In this document: piece after piece, positions 9,431 through 19,144 of the stretch
Layout of the letters: each line of letters begins with the position of its first letter
Position numbering within the stretch: the first letter of the stretch is position 1
Source of the DNA: Tubiluchus corallicola
Lineage: Eukaryota > Priapulida > Priapulimorpha > Priapulimorphida > Tubiluchidae
Direction: 5' to 3'
Assembly: GCA_030141605.1 (NCBI GenBank)
Contig: JAQGDQ010000972.1
Span: 1 to 64,000, forward strand
DNA: 64,000 nt
Notes under the pieces: model-generated
Databases searched by the model: none
Told to the model about the DNA's origin: nothing
The model's input: the letters and a program-made list of their open reading frames with translations, nothing else
Program-made: the position numbers and the translations under genes

Positions 9431-12400
9431 AAATTTAATTGACTCTTTAGAATAAACAGAACGTTTTTGGCCTGTGACCAAAGGTCAGAGAGTCTACACC
9501 CATATTCCAAGTTATATAAGTATGATGTGCTCTATCAAGCAGATGTAGGCAATGAAAATAATCAACAATAACTGAAGGAAGCTTAAATTTAGCCTAATTT
9601 AACCTAAAATTTGTAACGCTATACACGCTATTGAATAATAATAATAATTATCGAGTAGTTAATTTATCAAATTAAGCACGAAAAAATCAATAAAAAACGA
9701 AACCAAAAGAAAACAAACGCCAAAAAAGACAGAAACAAATTCAGCACGAATGTGGCGTCGCCTTTGTGGCATCAAGACATACAGCAAAGCAATCTGACGA
9801 CTGTTTTGAACATTTGACAATTATTGCCAATTTCGATTAACGTAAGCAAAGATGTGGATATGCAAACTAAAAGCAAAAACGAAAAAGAATTGCTTGTCTT
9901 TTACTTTGTTTACTTTTCTCAGTAGATGAGTGTAATGACCTCTTATATTGGTTTAAAACGAGCATAAAGCAATTCATACTATCGTCTAGGCCTGTCACTT
10001 AAGGTCTTAAGCCAAACTCTTGAACTGCAGTCTTGGTGCTGCTTTATTCGCCGCAGAAACCATCTTTGGAACTTTTGAAAGCATCAAGACACCGGGTCAG
10101 TTTATTTTAAACAAAAATATTTTTAGAATAAATGCGAAAAGACTGCAAAATCTGCAATGTGCAGATCCAGAGTTTTTTTCCAGTTAAGCATTATTTACTA
10201 ATGCTTAGGTTTAGGAGATTGCTGCAGCATTTCTAATAGTTCTCAACCAGGGTAAATCTGTTATCTGTTCATTGGACTCGTACTTCTGCGTCATCACTTG
10301 ACAAACTCGAACTACCAACGCACTTTTTCAGTAATAATTCTAAGGCAATGGACACCAGTCTTCATCATTTCCGCCCTAAAATGATTTAATTCTTCAACGT
10401 TTGATCTTGTATCACAAATAGAAAAGTTGCTCGTATCATCCCAACCTTGGATCGAATAAAAACTTAATAATTCGTTGGTTGTCTGAAAAATTTGCGAGGC
10501 TAACCCCAATTGTGTCCTAAGTTGCCAGGCCGTCCACTGTCTCCAGCATTTGTATGACTTTACTGTCCGAGCCTTCAGTTACTTTCAACTGTGTTGCATA
10601 TGAGGACACTAGTAAGAAATCAGACCCTTGGAATTACTCATTAATAGTCTCTTTAATACCAAGTGAGCGTTCTTTAAGCTTCTGGTATTCAACGCCGCTA
10701 TGCAATGGCTTCGTGCGGACGAGTCCACCACAATATAGAGGGAGTTGAAAATAAATCGCACTCCGAACCCGTAACAATTAGCTTACTTAGCTTACTTGGC
10801 GTTGTTAAGAACATATCGTATATTGGAATGCCTTTGCCATATTGAAAAATATCTAGTTTCCTGATGCTACGTCTATTTTCAGTATTTGCCCCCTACATGT
10901 TTGCATTGCAAACTAGTCTCTGATATTGTCTTATATTGTCTGCTGTGCTTGCAGTGGGCTGGGCTCAAGGTGTTACTTTAACCCAAATGGCAGATTGAAA
11001 AACCGGCCAGATTATCAGTATATTCGATTCTCGCTTAGAGTCAGTCTTCATTGATTCATAAATGCTAGCAATTTGCTCAAAGTGTTCGTTTTCCTGCCAT
11101 TTCTTAACATTTGTCCTGGACGTGCATAAAAGCAAGACAGCTATTTATAAACCCATTTTTTTGTCGGGGCTCTTGCTGTGCAAGTCTGTACTCGAAATTC
11201 TTTCACTATTAACAACAACCTGCTGCAAGAATTCAATTTTTAGACCTTCACATTTTCACATTTTATTGGCAGCCATTTTCCCATGTTAATAGTTGAAAAA
11301 GCATTAGGAAAACATCAACTATTACCCAAAGCTACTTCGTAAAAACACTCAAATAACGATTTATAGCAACTAGGCATATTAGTGTTTTCCCACAATGAGT
11401 CGTAAATAATATCTAGGAAAAGATGTATTGCTGAGCGCGTTATCTTATAATGAATCGCCTTCTTAAAGTCATTATCCTGAATTTGTAATTATCGCAATTG
11501 TCGCGTGAATTAAACAGGAAGAGCTGTTTTCGTCTGACGTTTTAATGTGTTTTCTTACTCGAATTTAATACATAGAAATTATGCATCATTTACGTGTGAC
11601 GCAATGTGCTTTTAATGAATTGTGCAGCAATTAATCATGGCAAAGCAATAACTTGTGAGGTTAGCAATGTTTTACTGATTGTTAATATGACTGCGAACAA
11701 ACAATGTCCTACCAAGCGGTAGTGCAAGTAATTTTATTATTTTTTGGTTTAAAAATTCGTCAAGCGACTCTACTCTTTTTTAGGAAAAGGGGCACCAATC
11801 GGGCACCAAATACTTCTTTGTTAGCTCCAATGGACTTTACTTTTTCAATAATTTGGATACAAGCTGAAGGTCGTTGCAATCTTCTATTACGAATTCGTGT
11901 GTGCGTTCGACTAGTCGTATGGCTATTATGACTTTTTAATCCGTGAGCAGTGGATTCACAGAGAGCCCAGAGATTCACAGTTTCACACGCTGATTTCTTT
12001 CATTTCATTACTCCGCCAGAGACCGACTTTCGGCAATGCATAATATTGAATAACTCCAAAATTACCTAAAATCACGAAACTTTTAGACATCTGGGCCAGG
12101 ATAGGGCTCAGGGAATGGTATGGTTTAAAAAACTGGGATTGTTTAAAATATCGATATCGAGATAGCAACGAAAATGTGAAAATGAGGGTAAACTATTCAA
12201 CAACACATGAATAAACTGCGCTAGACTAAACTTAGTCAAGCGATAATTAGCCACAAGCATAATGTACACTGGTCAGTCACGAATATAATAATCCACAGTT
12301 TTTGACCAGAGTAAACCACACTGGACCAGGTGCAGTCAAGTGATAAACACAGTTATATTCGTGGATTTGGATTGGAATTCATTCGGTTTTTTGCAGACAT

Positions 12401-12870
12401 GTTTTTCTTTTCTTTTTTGAAAATTCAAACCGGGACTTCATGACTGTAATTCAATGAAACTGTACATATCCAGGGAACTAATTCGTCTTTAATGATACAA
12501 ACCTTTAATGAAGCATAAATTATGCAAACCATTTAATAGCAGCCATGATTATTTAATTTGTCTTTGCTAGCTGAAAGGCATGTTTATTCCTATAGGGAAT
12601 GCAAGCAATATCGTAATAATTGCCGGAGATAATAAAATTTTTGTTGAAAAATTTAAGCGATTTGATCTAACTGGATTCCGTTCAGTTAGTTTTTGTTTTA
12701 CGGCAACATGGTATCAGCTAAGTTATTTTTTAGTCCAGAAATTTGTAGGAAGTTTTTAAAATCAGGAATTCCACTATCCTTAATGTTGCTTCTGTTTTCT
12801 AAAATAGAACAGAAATAAACTGCCTACCACAATCAAGCTTTTTGGCATTGCAGGTTGAAGTCTTGTTTCT
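9431..12870. other. no convincing gene; intergenic
   Basis: Mostly AT-rich. Short ORFs at 10312-10509 (-), 10554-10748 (+), 11062-11289 (+) and 11704-11978 lack start, splice or domain support. A small inverted repeat (CACGAATATAA at 12278-12290 against TTATATTCGTG at 12353-12365) is the only structure noted. Confidence 0.5.
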
Positions 12871-12875
12871 GTTTT

Positions 12876-13406
12876 TTAAGAAGTAACTATTTGATTTATA
12901 GACTCTGCATCAAACACGGATATTGCATGAAAAGATGACTGAGCTAGTAGCAATACAACTGCGTTCTCAGCGTTATTACAAATTTGTGCCTCTTTCTTCA
13001 AGTTATTATTATCTGGGAATAAACGTTGGCCAAGTGCATCTACTGCAATTTTGAGATTAATCCAACTCTTGGCTGTACGGATCTTCTGAGACAACTGGGT
13101 TGTGGTCATGGAAAGTACACTACCGGTGGCTGTGCAACTGTTTGCATTAGATCCAGACCTAAAAAGTACACTACCCGTAAGGGTCTTTGTGGCTGTGCAA
13201 CTGTTTGCATTAGATCCAGACCTAAAAAGTGCATTTCCGTAGAGTATTTCCTGCCTAGCGTAAATGGGGTTTTGCTGCTCTATAATTTTACAATGAAAGG
13301 TCCGCAAAGAGCGGATTTTAAGTGCACATGTTTCCTCGACGTATGGAATAGTCGCAAGAGATATGAAAACTAAACCGAATTGTAGGCAAAGTAGATAGTT
13401 CTGCAA
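12876..13406 (-). CDS. hypothetical secreted protein (uncertain)
   Basis: A 176-codon ORF begins MQNYLLCLQFGLVFISLATI, a plausible signal peptide, and runs to a stop at 12876. It carries an in-frame duplication: LFRSGSNANSCTAT occurs twice, 21 codons apart (63-bp period, DNA 13127-13230). No domain is recognised. The plus strand also has a 115-codon ORF (13026-13373) with a cysteine-rich product over the same bases, so at most one of the two is likely real. Possible splice acceptors (CTTTTTAG) occur inside. Coding status is weakly supported. Confidence 0.22.
   Translation of the reverse strand: MQNYLLCLQFGLVFISLATIPYVEETCALKIRSLRTFHCKIIEQQNPIYARQEILYGNALFRSGSNANSCTATKTLTGSVLFRSGSNANSCTATGSVLSMTTTQLSQKIRTAKSWINLKIAVDALGQRLFPDNNNLKKEAQICNNAENAVVLLLAQSSFHAISVFDAESINQIVTS
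13127..13230. repeat. 63-bp-period tandem duplication
   Basis: GGCTGTGCAACTGTTTGC...AAAAAGT (about 41 bases, identical) occurs at 13127-13167 and 13190-13230. Because 63 is divisible by three it keeps both strands' frames. Confidence 0.9.
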
Positions 13407-13465
13407 AGCACACTATCCAGAAGAAATAAGGAATAAAGAAATCAACGAAACCTTCGAAAGTTAAA

Positions 13466-13605
13466 GTTTACAATCCCCCCACACACACAAGAAATTAGTT
13501 TAGGATTAGGATTAGGAATCAGGATTAGGATTAGGTTTATGGTTAGTGTAGGGTTAGGGATAGGGTTAGGGTTAGGGTATTTAAATTGTGTTGGGAATTG
13601 TAAAC
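13466..13605. mobile_element. TTAGGG-cored MITE-like element, copy 2, with terminal inverted repeats
   Basis: The ends are GTTTACAATCCCCCCACAC and GTGTTGGGAATTGTAAAC, reverse complements with a small gap. The core is degenerate GATTAGG turning into pure GGGTTAGGG, the vertebrate and invertebrate telomere unit. This is the best-preserved of three copies in the window (see 5767-5880 and 26208-26324). No protein is encoded, so a non-autonomous DNA element is inferred. Confidence 0.7.
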
Positions 13606-14152
13606 CCCTTCCCGTTATAAAAATGTTAATTAAAATTGCTAAAACATTTCACATGTTTTGAGAGACAAAGGTGCTCTTTTCGCATATTGTACATATTTGA
13701 AAAACCTGATTGCTAAGTGGATTTGTTAGAACCGATGACTGCTGGATAGCCATAAATCTAAATCTCAAAAACAATTTATCTTTCTCAGTTTACTATAAAT
13801 AGATAGTGTATAATTTACATATATCTATGAGCAGCACTGAGTATTACATTTAAACTCTACGATTACACGCATCTTTGTCAGTTATCGCCCATTTTGAATA
13901 AATATTAGATTTCTTCCCAAGAACAAAAATTAAATTCCACGAATGCTTTTTATCAGGTCTTCATGAAACTTTACTCACTGCATAAAAATAAAAACTTGAA
14001 AAGATATCGAACATGTCCCAAAGAGAAAAGTCATTTGAAGAAAATTAATAATAAATTTTTGTGCTACATGTTGTATTTTAACGTTTCTGATCTTGGTTAA
14101 GTAACATTCACCTGTTGCAAGTTATCTAAGTACTGTATTAATTTAACACTGC

Positions 14153-14424
14153 CTAACGCCCCTCCGTACTTTCCCGCAAAGATTGTATATCCTCTGCCAA
14201 TTTTTCTGGACTGATTACGACGACCGAAAAGTCTTTTAATAAATCCCAGATTTCTTTATCCATCGATCTGCCTGCCTGTACAACCGGTTGCCTGGCTGCC
14301 ATTGCGGGATCCGACCGACCTATCATTCGTGGAATGTATGGTTCGTCAAAAATGATGTCGTCTCTTTTGGGTCCTTCTACGGATCGCCCTTGTACGTTCC
14401 TTTCGTCTGCATATATACTGTAAC
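14153..14424 (-). CDS. terminal coding exon of an unrecognised, peptide-precursor-like gene
   Basis: On the minus strand a strong acceptor (TTGTTTTTTTTTTATATTTTAG) at 14425 is followed by 89 codons in one frame and a TAG at 14155-14153. The other two frames soon stop. The region is clearly richer in GC than its surroundings. The product has a dibasic site (EGPKR), then DDIIFDEPYIPRMIGR and SDPAMAARQPVVQAGR, two segments ending in Gly-Arg, which is the pattern of amidated peptides, then a C-terminal MDKEIWDLLKDF... part. The exon starts with two bases of a split codon, so an upstream exon is needed. A neuropeptide or hormone precursor is inferred from processing sites only; no known family was recognised. 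Confidence 0.55.
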
Positions 14425-15301
14425 CTAAAATATAAAAAAAAACAATTTTTTCGTTTTTGTACAGGTTTACTTGTCTTCATTTTAAGAAAAAAATATGTCA
14501 GATAAGTTAATAAGAATTAAAATGGATAGTTATAAAAAGAAACAAATGGAAAATGGACAAACAAAACAACTAAAGAAGAAAACAGGGAAAGAAAAAAGAA
14601 AGGTAAACAAAAATAATAATACAAAAGAAAACGAAATTACAAATAAAAAATGTAAGAGACTGCGAAAACGACATACGTTTAACCTATAATGAAAGAATTT
14701 GGGTATAAATTGCCTATAATGAAAATGTGTATCAAGAAAAACTGAACTTTAATTCCGATATATTTCGATGTCCGTAGTGGAGGTCATTATAAATTTAAAG
14801 ATTTAAAACTTTAAACTATTAGAAGTATATAGAAACAATTATTTACTGACGTTAAAATAAAATTGTGTCCATTCCAGCTAGCACTAACATTAAATAAATT
14901 TGGTAAAATTAAACATAGCGCTGATGTGGAAGTCGTTACAATTAGAACATATTTTAAACAACCGGATTTTTTTTATATAATGTTAACATTACTAGTTTTT
15001 TAAAAAGCATAAAATGTATTCAAAACCCTTGAGTTATTTTCATTCATAAGTAAAAATTGTTTGTATAGTCTCAAATAATTGGACAAACTATCTGAAATAA
15101 AGCTAAATAAGAAAATTATAGCTAGTTAGAGGTAATTGATACGACATTTTTCAGAATAAGTATTAGTTGCAAGGTGGAAAATAATTCGAGTGAGATGTGG
15201 AGAGCTCTAATCCTCATATGTAACTAATAACAAACTTAAACTAACACAGGACGAGTTGGAGAGGAGAGATTTACATAATGTCACTAGAATCAGAGCGAGT
15301 T

Positions 15302-15529
15302 TTATCCAGTATGGGCAATGTTTTGTCTGTTCTGTAACAAAATTAACTTAATATGCCTTCTATCAACATCAAATCCATGAGACAAAATCACAGTGCACTT
15401 TTCCGGAGGTGATTTAGTTTGTCCTAATGAAGAGTTCATCAGTCTAGTTTCAGCACAGAACTTCTTTCTTTGAGTGCCAGATAGCTTGTATGAGGCGAAT
15501 AGTAATATAGCAAGAATAAGAAACGCCAT
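15302..15529 (-). CDS. small ORF with signal peptide (possible secreted peptide or first exon)
   Basis: A 75-codon ORF starts MAFLILAILLFASYKLSG, a typical hydrophobic signal peptide, and carries two cysteines 21 residues apart (KKFCAETR and PPEKCTVI). It ends at TAA 15302. It lies 0.9 kb upstream, on the same strand, of the 14153-14424 exon and could be its 5' partner. The only donor with the right phase is a weak GTGCTG after TTCT, so the link is unproven; the ORF may instead be a complete small gene or chance. Confidence 0.3.
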   Translation of the reverse strand: MAFLILAILLFASYKLSGTQRKKFCAETRLMNSSLGQTKSPPEKCTVILSHGFDVDRRHIKLILLQNRQNIAHTG

Positions 15530-15920
15530 TTTTAACGACTAACTAAGCTGTTACAGAGAATATATGGATGCATTATCTAGACCTAACACTGAGCACTGAT
15601 ATTTTGAGCAAATTATTTGTTCTTAATTACAGGAAAAATGATTATTGGAAATTTTTATTGCCAATTGTGTAACTTGCTTAATTATTCAACGTTAATCGTC
15701 AAAATCTGTCATCCGACCAACCATCAGCTTCTGAAAAAACCAGATTTTTTGAGAGATCCATGAGCAGAGCGGATTGTGACATTTTGGGGCCCTAGGCTGA
15801 TGAAATAATGGGGCCCCCTCAGATGGAGCCACCTTCTAATTTACTCGTATTAGTCTCGAATATTTTTACTTGCGATATATTTTAGCGGCACTTGCATAGC
15901 TGGGGCCCCATATTACAAAT

Positions 15921-16021
15921 AAAGGGCTTCAAAGAGGGGCCTTTATCTCAAACAAAGGGCCTCAAACAAGGGCCTTTTGTCTCAAGTAAAAGGTCTCAAA
16001 CACGAATCCTTTATCTTAAAT
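15921..16021. repeat. 33/34-bp minisatellite, three copies
   Basis: Units starting AAAGGGCTTCAAA (15921), AAAGGGCCTCAAA (15954) and AAAAGGTCTCAAA (15988), each with CTTTATCTCAA or a close variant. It is preceded by GGGGCCC palindromes near 15785, 15811 and 15902. Confidence 0.8.
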
Positions 16022-16264
16022 GAGGAGCCACTTTAAAATTTGATTTTCGAATTTCCTGTCTCCTTGTTTAAATCTGAAATTTTATTTTAAATTACTAGAT
16101 TTATTCAGCAGTGCAAAGTAGCTGCCCCCAAGCTTAAGGGTCCTTGACTGCAGCCAATACTAGCCTATAAGGTAATCCAGCCCTGTCCGCGAGCCAAATA
16201 ATCAATTATGTAAAAGTAAAGGCAACACTAAATTAGAAATTCTGAAGACCGTTTTCACCTCTAC

Positions 16265-16325
16265 TTGTACTCGAACCCGAAACCTTTTCAGGCAGTTGTG
16301 CTAACTAACCCTTACTCCACAGAAG
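16265..16325 (-). repeat. tRNA-like SINE fragment
   Basis: On the minus strand a good box B (GGGTTCGAGTAC, plus 16267-16278) follows GTTAGTTAGCACAACTG, a loose box-A region. A tRNA-derived SINE relic is likely; it is too degenerate to be a tRNA gene. Confidence 0.35.
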
Positions 16326-16864
16326 CACCTGACAGCTAACAGGCCTGTCATACAGATAATCAGTTTTAAAACCTGATTCTTGGGAGGCAGTTCCTGAAGT
16401 TGTCGGGTATGTGTAGGAGAGAAGAGTAATTAAATTTTCCTCTTCCAATTAGTACAGGTTTGCACTTATTTAACACATTTTATTACGTGCCGGGAATTCT
16501 TGTGTATAAATGGCTTTAATCTTTTATGAAGTATGAGGGCTAATATCCGTGTGTCAAACACAGTCATCATATAATTTGCATTACGCAAATACGACGTGTG
16601 TAGGTCTGTTTGTCTGTTTGTTTGTCAGTCAGGCGTGGTGCAGTTACATCGCGAACTGCATGCGAATCCCACCTAGTTAATTGCAAATACAACACGCATG
16701 CAGCGCAAAGTGGAGAGAAAGTGCTAAGCCACTTTACAGCATTAACAGCACAATAAAATTACGAATAGCAGACATTTCGTGAATGATATCTCGTTTATTT
16801 GATTTTTGTTGATCGAGTTAAGAAAGGTCTAGCTTTTAAGATCTAACTTTGTATGTCTTTGTTT

Positions 16865-16868
16865 ATAT
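16865..16868. other. target-site duplication (left)
   Basis: ATAT immediately before the TG of the 5' LTR; matched by ATAT at 25878-25881. Low-complexity sequence, so a short match has some chance probability. Confidence 0.7.
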
Positions 16869-17021
16869 TGTACTGCAGGGCTGTGATGAGGTACTGTAAT
16901 ACTGGCAGGAGAATACAGCAGACTTCTCAGGTGTGCGTGTGAACGTGGCTTTAACTAGCTCATAGACGCTTATTCTGACCTTGTGTTAGTGGGAGCCACT
17001 AGTCACGTGCACACCTGAGCT

Positions 17022-17029
17022 TATAAAAA
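17022..17029 (+). promoter_or_regulatory. LTR TATA box
   Basis: TATAAAAAGG in the 5' LTR, about 140 bp upstream of the AATAAA; identical in the 3' LTR (25627-25634). It fits a pol II promoter driving the genomic RNA. Confidence 0.75.
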
Positions 17030-17159
17030 GGGTAGGTCTGCTGTAGATCCTTGTCAGTGGTCAGTGGGCGTCTCATCTCATCTCAGCTCTGTTCGCACTT
17101 CATCAGGCTTTCTGTTGCTCCATTCGGTAAGCTATCTGGAACATTTATTTTGTTTGGGT

Positions 17160-17165
17160 AATAAA
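17160..17165 (+). terminator. LTR polyadenylation signal
   Basis: AATAAA in GTAATAAATCG; the equivalent in the 3' LTR is 25765-25770, which would end the element's transcript. Confidence 0.7.
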
Positions 17166-17237
17166 TCGCATTTTTATTTTATTCATTTTGGTTTTTGTCT
17201 TTGAGTCATGCCGCACTAAAAGTGGAGAGCAGTCCAC

Positions 17238-17256
17238 TGGTGTCAGAACAAGTGGG
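17238..17256 (+). other. primer-binding site, tRNA-Leu-like
   Basis: TGGTGTCAGAA (17238-17248) starts one base after the 5' LTR and matches the complement of the 3' end of animal tRNA-Leu including CCA. After three extra bases (CAA) the match resumes with GTGGGA. Confidence 0.8.
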
Positions 17257-17952
17257 ATGTTACCCTCATCTGGGCATTCCGATTATTGTACTGGGGTTGA
17301 TGTTGACTTAGAGCGGTTACAACACCGTCAGCTTGCCGATTTTCTATTAGAACAGAGTGTGTATTCTTTTAATGGTCAAGAATTAAGGGGCACTGCCTTA
17401 GATTCTACGGAACATTGCTATAGTTTTGATGTTAGTTGTACTAATAATGAGGATGTATTGTCGATCTGTGCTTGTAATACAACTAATCCGTTTGTTACTT
17501 GCCCTGTGCATAACCTTTGTACTGAAAAGCATGCAGCGAAGCCACCTGAATGTTCAAGTAGGCAAAGCCAAGGTCAGCTACCTTTGCTACCTGCTACTTC
17601 ACAACATTCCGCTTCCCAGCCTAGCGCGAGTACTTGGGGCATGTCTAATATTGATTTTCTTTTAGGGCACGCGGCTAGCGATCCAAATGCGGCATTGGGT
17701 ACGCGAGTTAGTCCAAGTAATCAAAATTTTGGGCAAAATTTCGCGTCAGATACTTATCAAATCAGACAACAGTTGTCTAGTATTTCTGAGAGTTTTCAAG
17801 ACCTGAGAAATGTGGTTGCTACGCTGCCTCAGGCAATTTCCAGTGCCAATTTTGGATTTTACTGCATGTCGCGAACCAGAGACGCCTACAACAGGTGGTA
17901 TTTTGGCAAAGAAGCCTTTTTTGGGTTCTACCCCTGTAATGGCGAATACTGA
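17257..17952 (+). CDS. gag: gag, N-terminal segment (frame-broken)
   Basis: The ATG at 17257, right after the primer site, is the likely start. Frame 1 is open to 17952, but gag-like sequence leaves this frame at a TTTT run near 17864, where one extra base shifts the reading to frame 2; the last 30 codons here are then out of frame. This segment is about 200 residues, hydrophilic, Cys- and Ser-containing and without a recognised domain. It ends in RQQLSSISESFQDLRNVVAT, a possible short helical segment before the capsid-like region. Confidence 0.75.
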   Translation: MLPSSGHSDYCTGVDVDLERLQHRQLADFLLEQSVYSFNGQELRGTALDSTEHCYSFDVSCTNNEDVLSICACNTTNPFVTCPVHNLCTEKHAAKPPECSSRQSQGQLPLLPATSQHSASQPSASTWGMSNIDFLLGHAASDPNAALGTRVSPSNQNFGQNFASDTYQIRQQLSSISESFQDLRNVVATLPQAISSANFGFYCMSRTRDAYNRWYFGKEAFFGFYPCNGEY

Positions 17953-19144
17953 TACTGCTGACTCGCAGCATCAAAATCAAGGGTCTAGCCAGATTCAAAA
18001 TGGTCCTTCTGGCTCTACCTCACGTGTACGTTTTGAAACTGGCCTAAGCAATCTAGACCAGTCTTTCGAGCCCATTTTGCGGACTTCCGGTTGTTCTACT
18101 GCACAAACAGGTTTGGCAACCAGCACCGTGGCACAAAATGCTGACAATGCTGCTGCAAACATGGCGAGTTACATCAGCATGGGGCGGCTCGGTGAAAAGG
18201 CACTCCGAGGTCTACCACCTTTTGATGGCGAGACAGTGTCTTGGGAAAGTTTTGAGGCACAGTTCCAGCTTCTCCGTCGGGCTAATGGCTGGGACAACAC
18301 CGAGGCTGGTGCGCGATTAGCATTAAAATTAAAAGGGAGTGCTGCGGGCGTGCTGGAAGTCATTCCAGAGGCGCAAAGGTCCAACTATGATGTCCTTTCG
18401 TCGGCTCTTTGTCGCAGATACGGCTATCAAAATAGAGAGAGCGTTTATCGTGCGCATTATAACGCCAGAGTACGCCACACTGGGGAAGATTTAAGGCAAT
18501 ACGCTGAGCAATTGCGCGTTCTTTATCATCGTGCATTTCCAACCGTTGATACAAAAACTGCTGAGCAACAGCTAATTCATAAATTCGTAGATGGTTTAAT
18601 GGATTCTGAGTTAGCAATACACATTCAGCAAAGTGTACCGCCTGATCTCGCAAGTGCTTTAGCTACTGCACTTACAGTTGAGTCCATTCGGGCTACGTCT
18701 AAACGAGTAACAGAAAACGAACCCCCAAGCAAAAGCTCGATTAAGGTTCAGCACCTACCTGTTACCTCGCCCCCCAGTTCGAAATTCAAAAGCCCAAATA
18801 ACGACGTTAGCAAATCTGCTCGTAACCGCACCCCTGAAAAACATGGCAGAGGTTCAAATGTTGGCCAGAATAAGTCTCCTAAACCTACGGGTCGTGGTTC
18901 AGGCCCAGTTTGTTACAATTGTGGTGGTTTTGGGCATTTAGCGAGACAGTGCTCTTCCCCTCCCCATAGTTGGACAGGCCAACCAACTCGCCATAGAGCA
19001 CAAATTTCTAATAATTTTTGCCAGAACAATGGTTTTTCTGCAAATATGGGGCAAAATTATCCATGTACTGGGACTACCCCCCAAAATTATTACCATTCAA
19101 CAGCTAATTACAACAACTTCGGTCGTGGGCGTTCGCATTTTTAA
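17810..19144 (+). CDS. gag: gag, capsid and nucleocapsid segment
   Basis: Frame 2, true gag sequence from about 17866 to TAA 19142-19144. A retrotransposon gag (capsid) domain spans LPPFDGETVSWESFEAQFQL to YHRAFPT, and a zinc knuckle CYNCGGFGHLARQC (CX2CX4HX4C, 18911-18952) binds the RNA. Between them is a basic Ser/Pro linker. The protein forms the particle around the element's RNA in the cytoplasm. The N-terminal 19 residues of this ORF are an artefact of the frame change. The Gly/Asn/Gln-rich end overlaps the opening of pol. Confidence 0.93.
   Translation: MWLLRCLRQFPVPILDFTACREPETPTTGGILAKKPFLGSTPVMANTDTADSQHQNQGSSQIQNGPSGSTSRVRFETGLSNLDQSFEPILRTSGCSTAQTGLATSTVAQNADNAAANMASYISMGRLGEKALRGLPPFDGETVSWESFEAQFQLLRRANGWDNTEAGARLALKLKGSAAGVLEVIPEAQRSNYDVLSSALCRRYGYQNRESVYRAHYNARVRHTGEDLRQYAEQLRVLYHRAFPTVDTKTAEQQLIHKFVDGLMDSELAIHIQQSVPPDLASALATALTVESIRATSKRVTENEPPSKSSIKVQHLPVTSPPSSKFKSPNNDVSKSARNRTPEKHGRGSNVGQNKSPKPTGRGSGPVCYNCGGFGHLARQCSSPPHSWTGQPTRHRAQISNNFCQNNGFSANMGQNYPCTGTTPQNYYHSTANYNNFGRGRSHF

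Larger units (their letters stand above)
16869..17236 (+). repeat. 5' LTR, 368 bp
   Basis: Starts TGTACTGCAGGG and ends GCAGTCCA. It contains a CACGTG palindrome (17004-17009), a TATA box TATAAAAA (17022-17029) and AATAAA (17160-17165), in the order expected for U3-R. It lacks 35 bases present in the 3' LTR after GCCGCAC. Confidence 0.97.

Noticed and set aside
8764..9510. Minus-strand ORFs of 172-248 codons with repeated LLYFT
   Set aside because: Pure product of the AAAGT array, whose complement has no stop in any frame.
13466..13605. Interstitial telomere or chromosome-fusion site
   Set aside because: Short, with inverted-repeat ends and two further copies in the window, so a mobile element explains it better.
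14495..14689. Lys/Asn-rich 64-codon ORF
   Set aside because: A-rich DNA reads as Lys/Asn; no domain, and it lies just upstream of a minus-strand acceptor.
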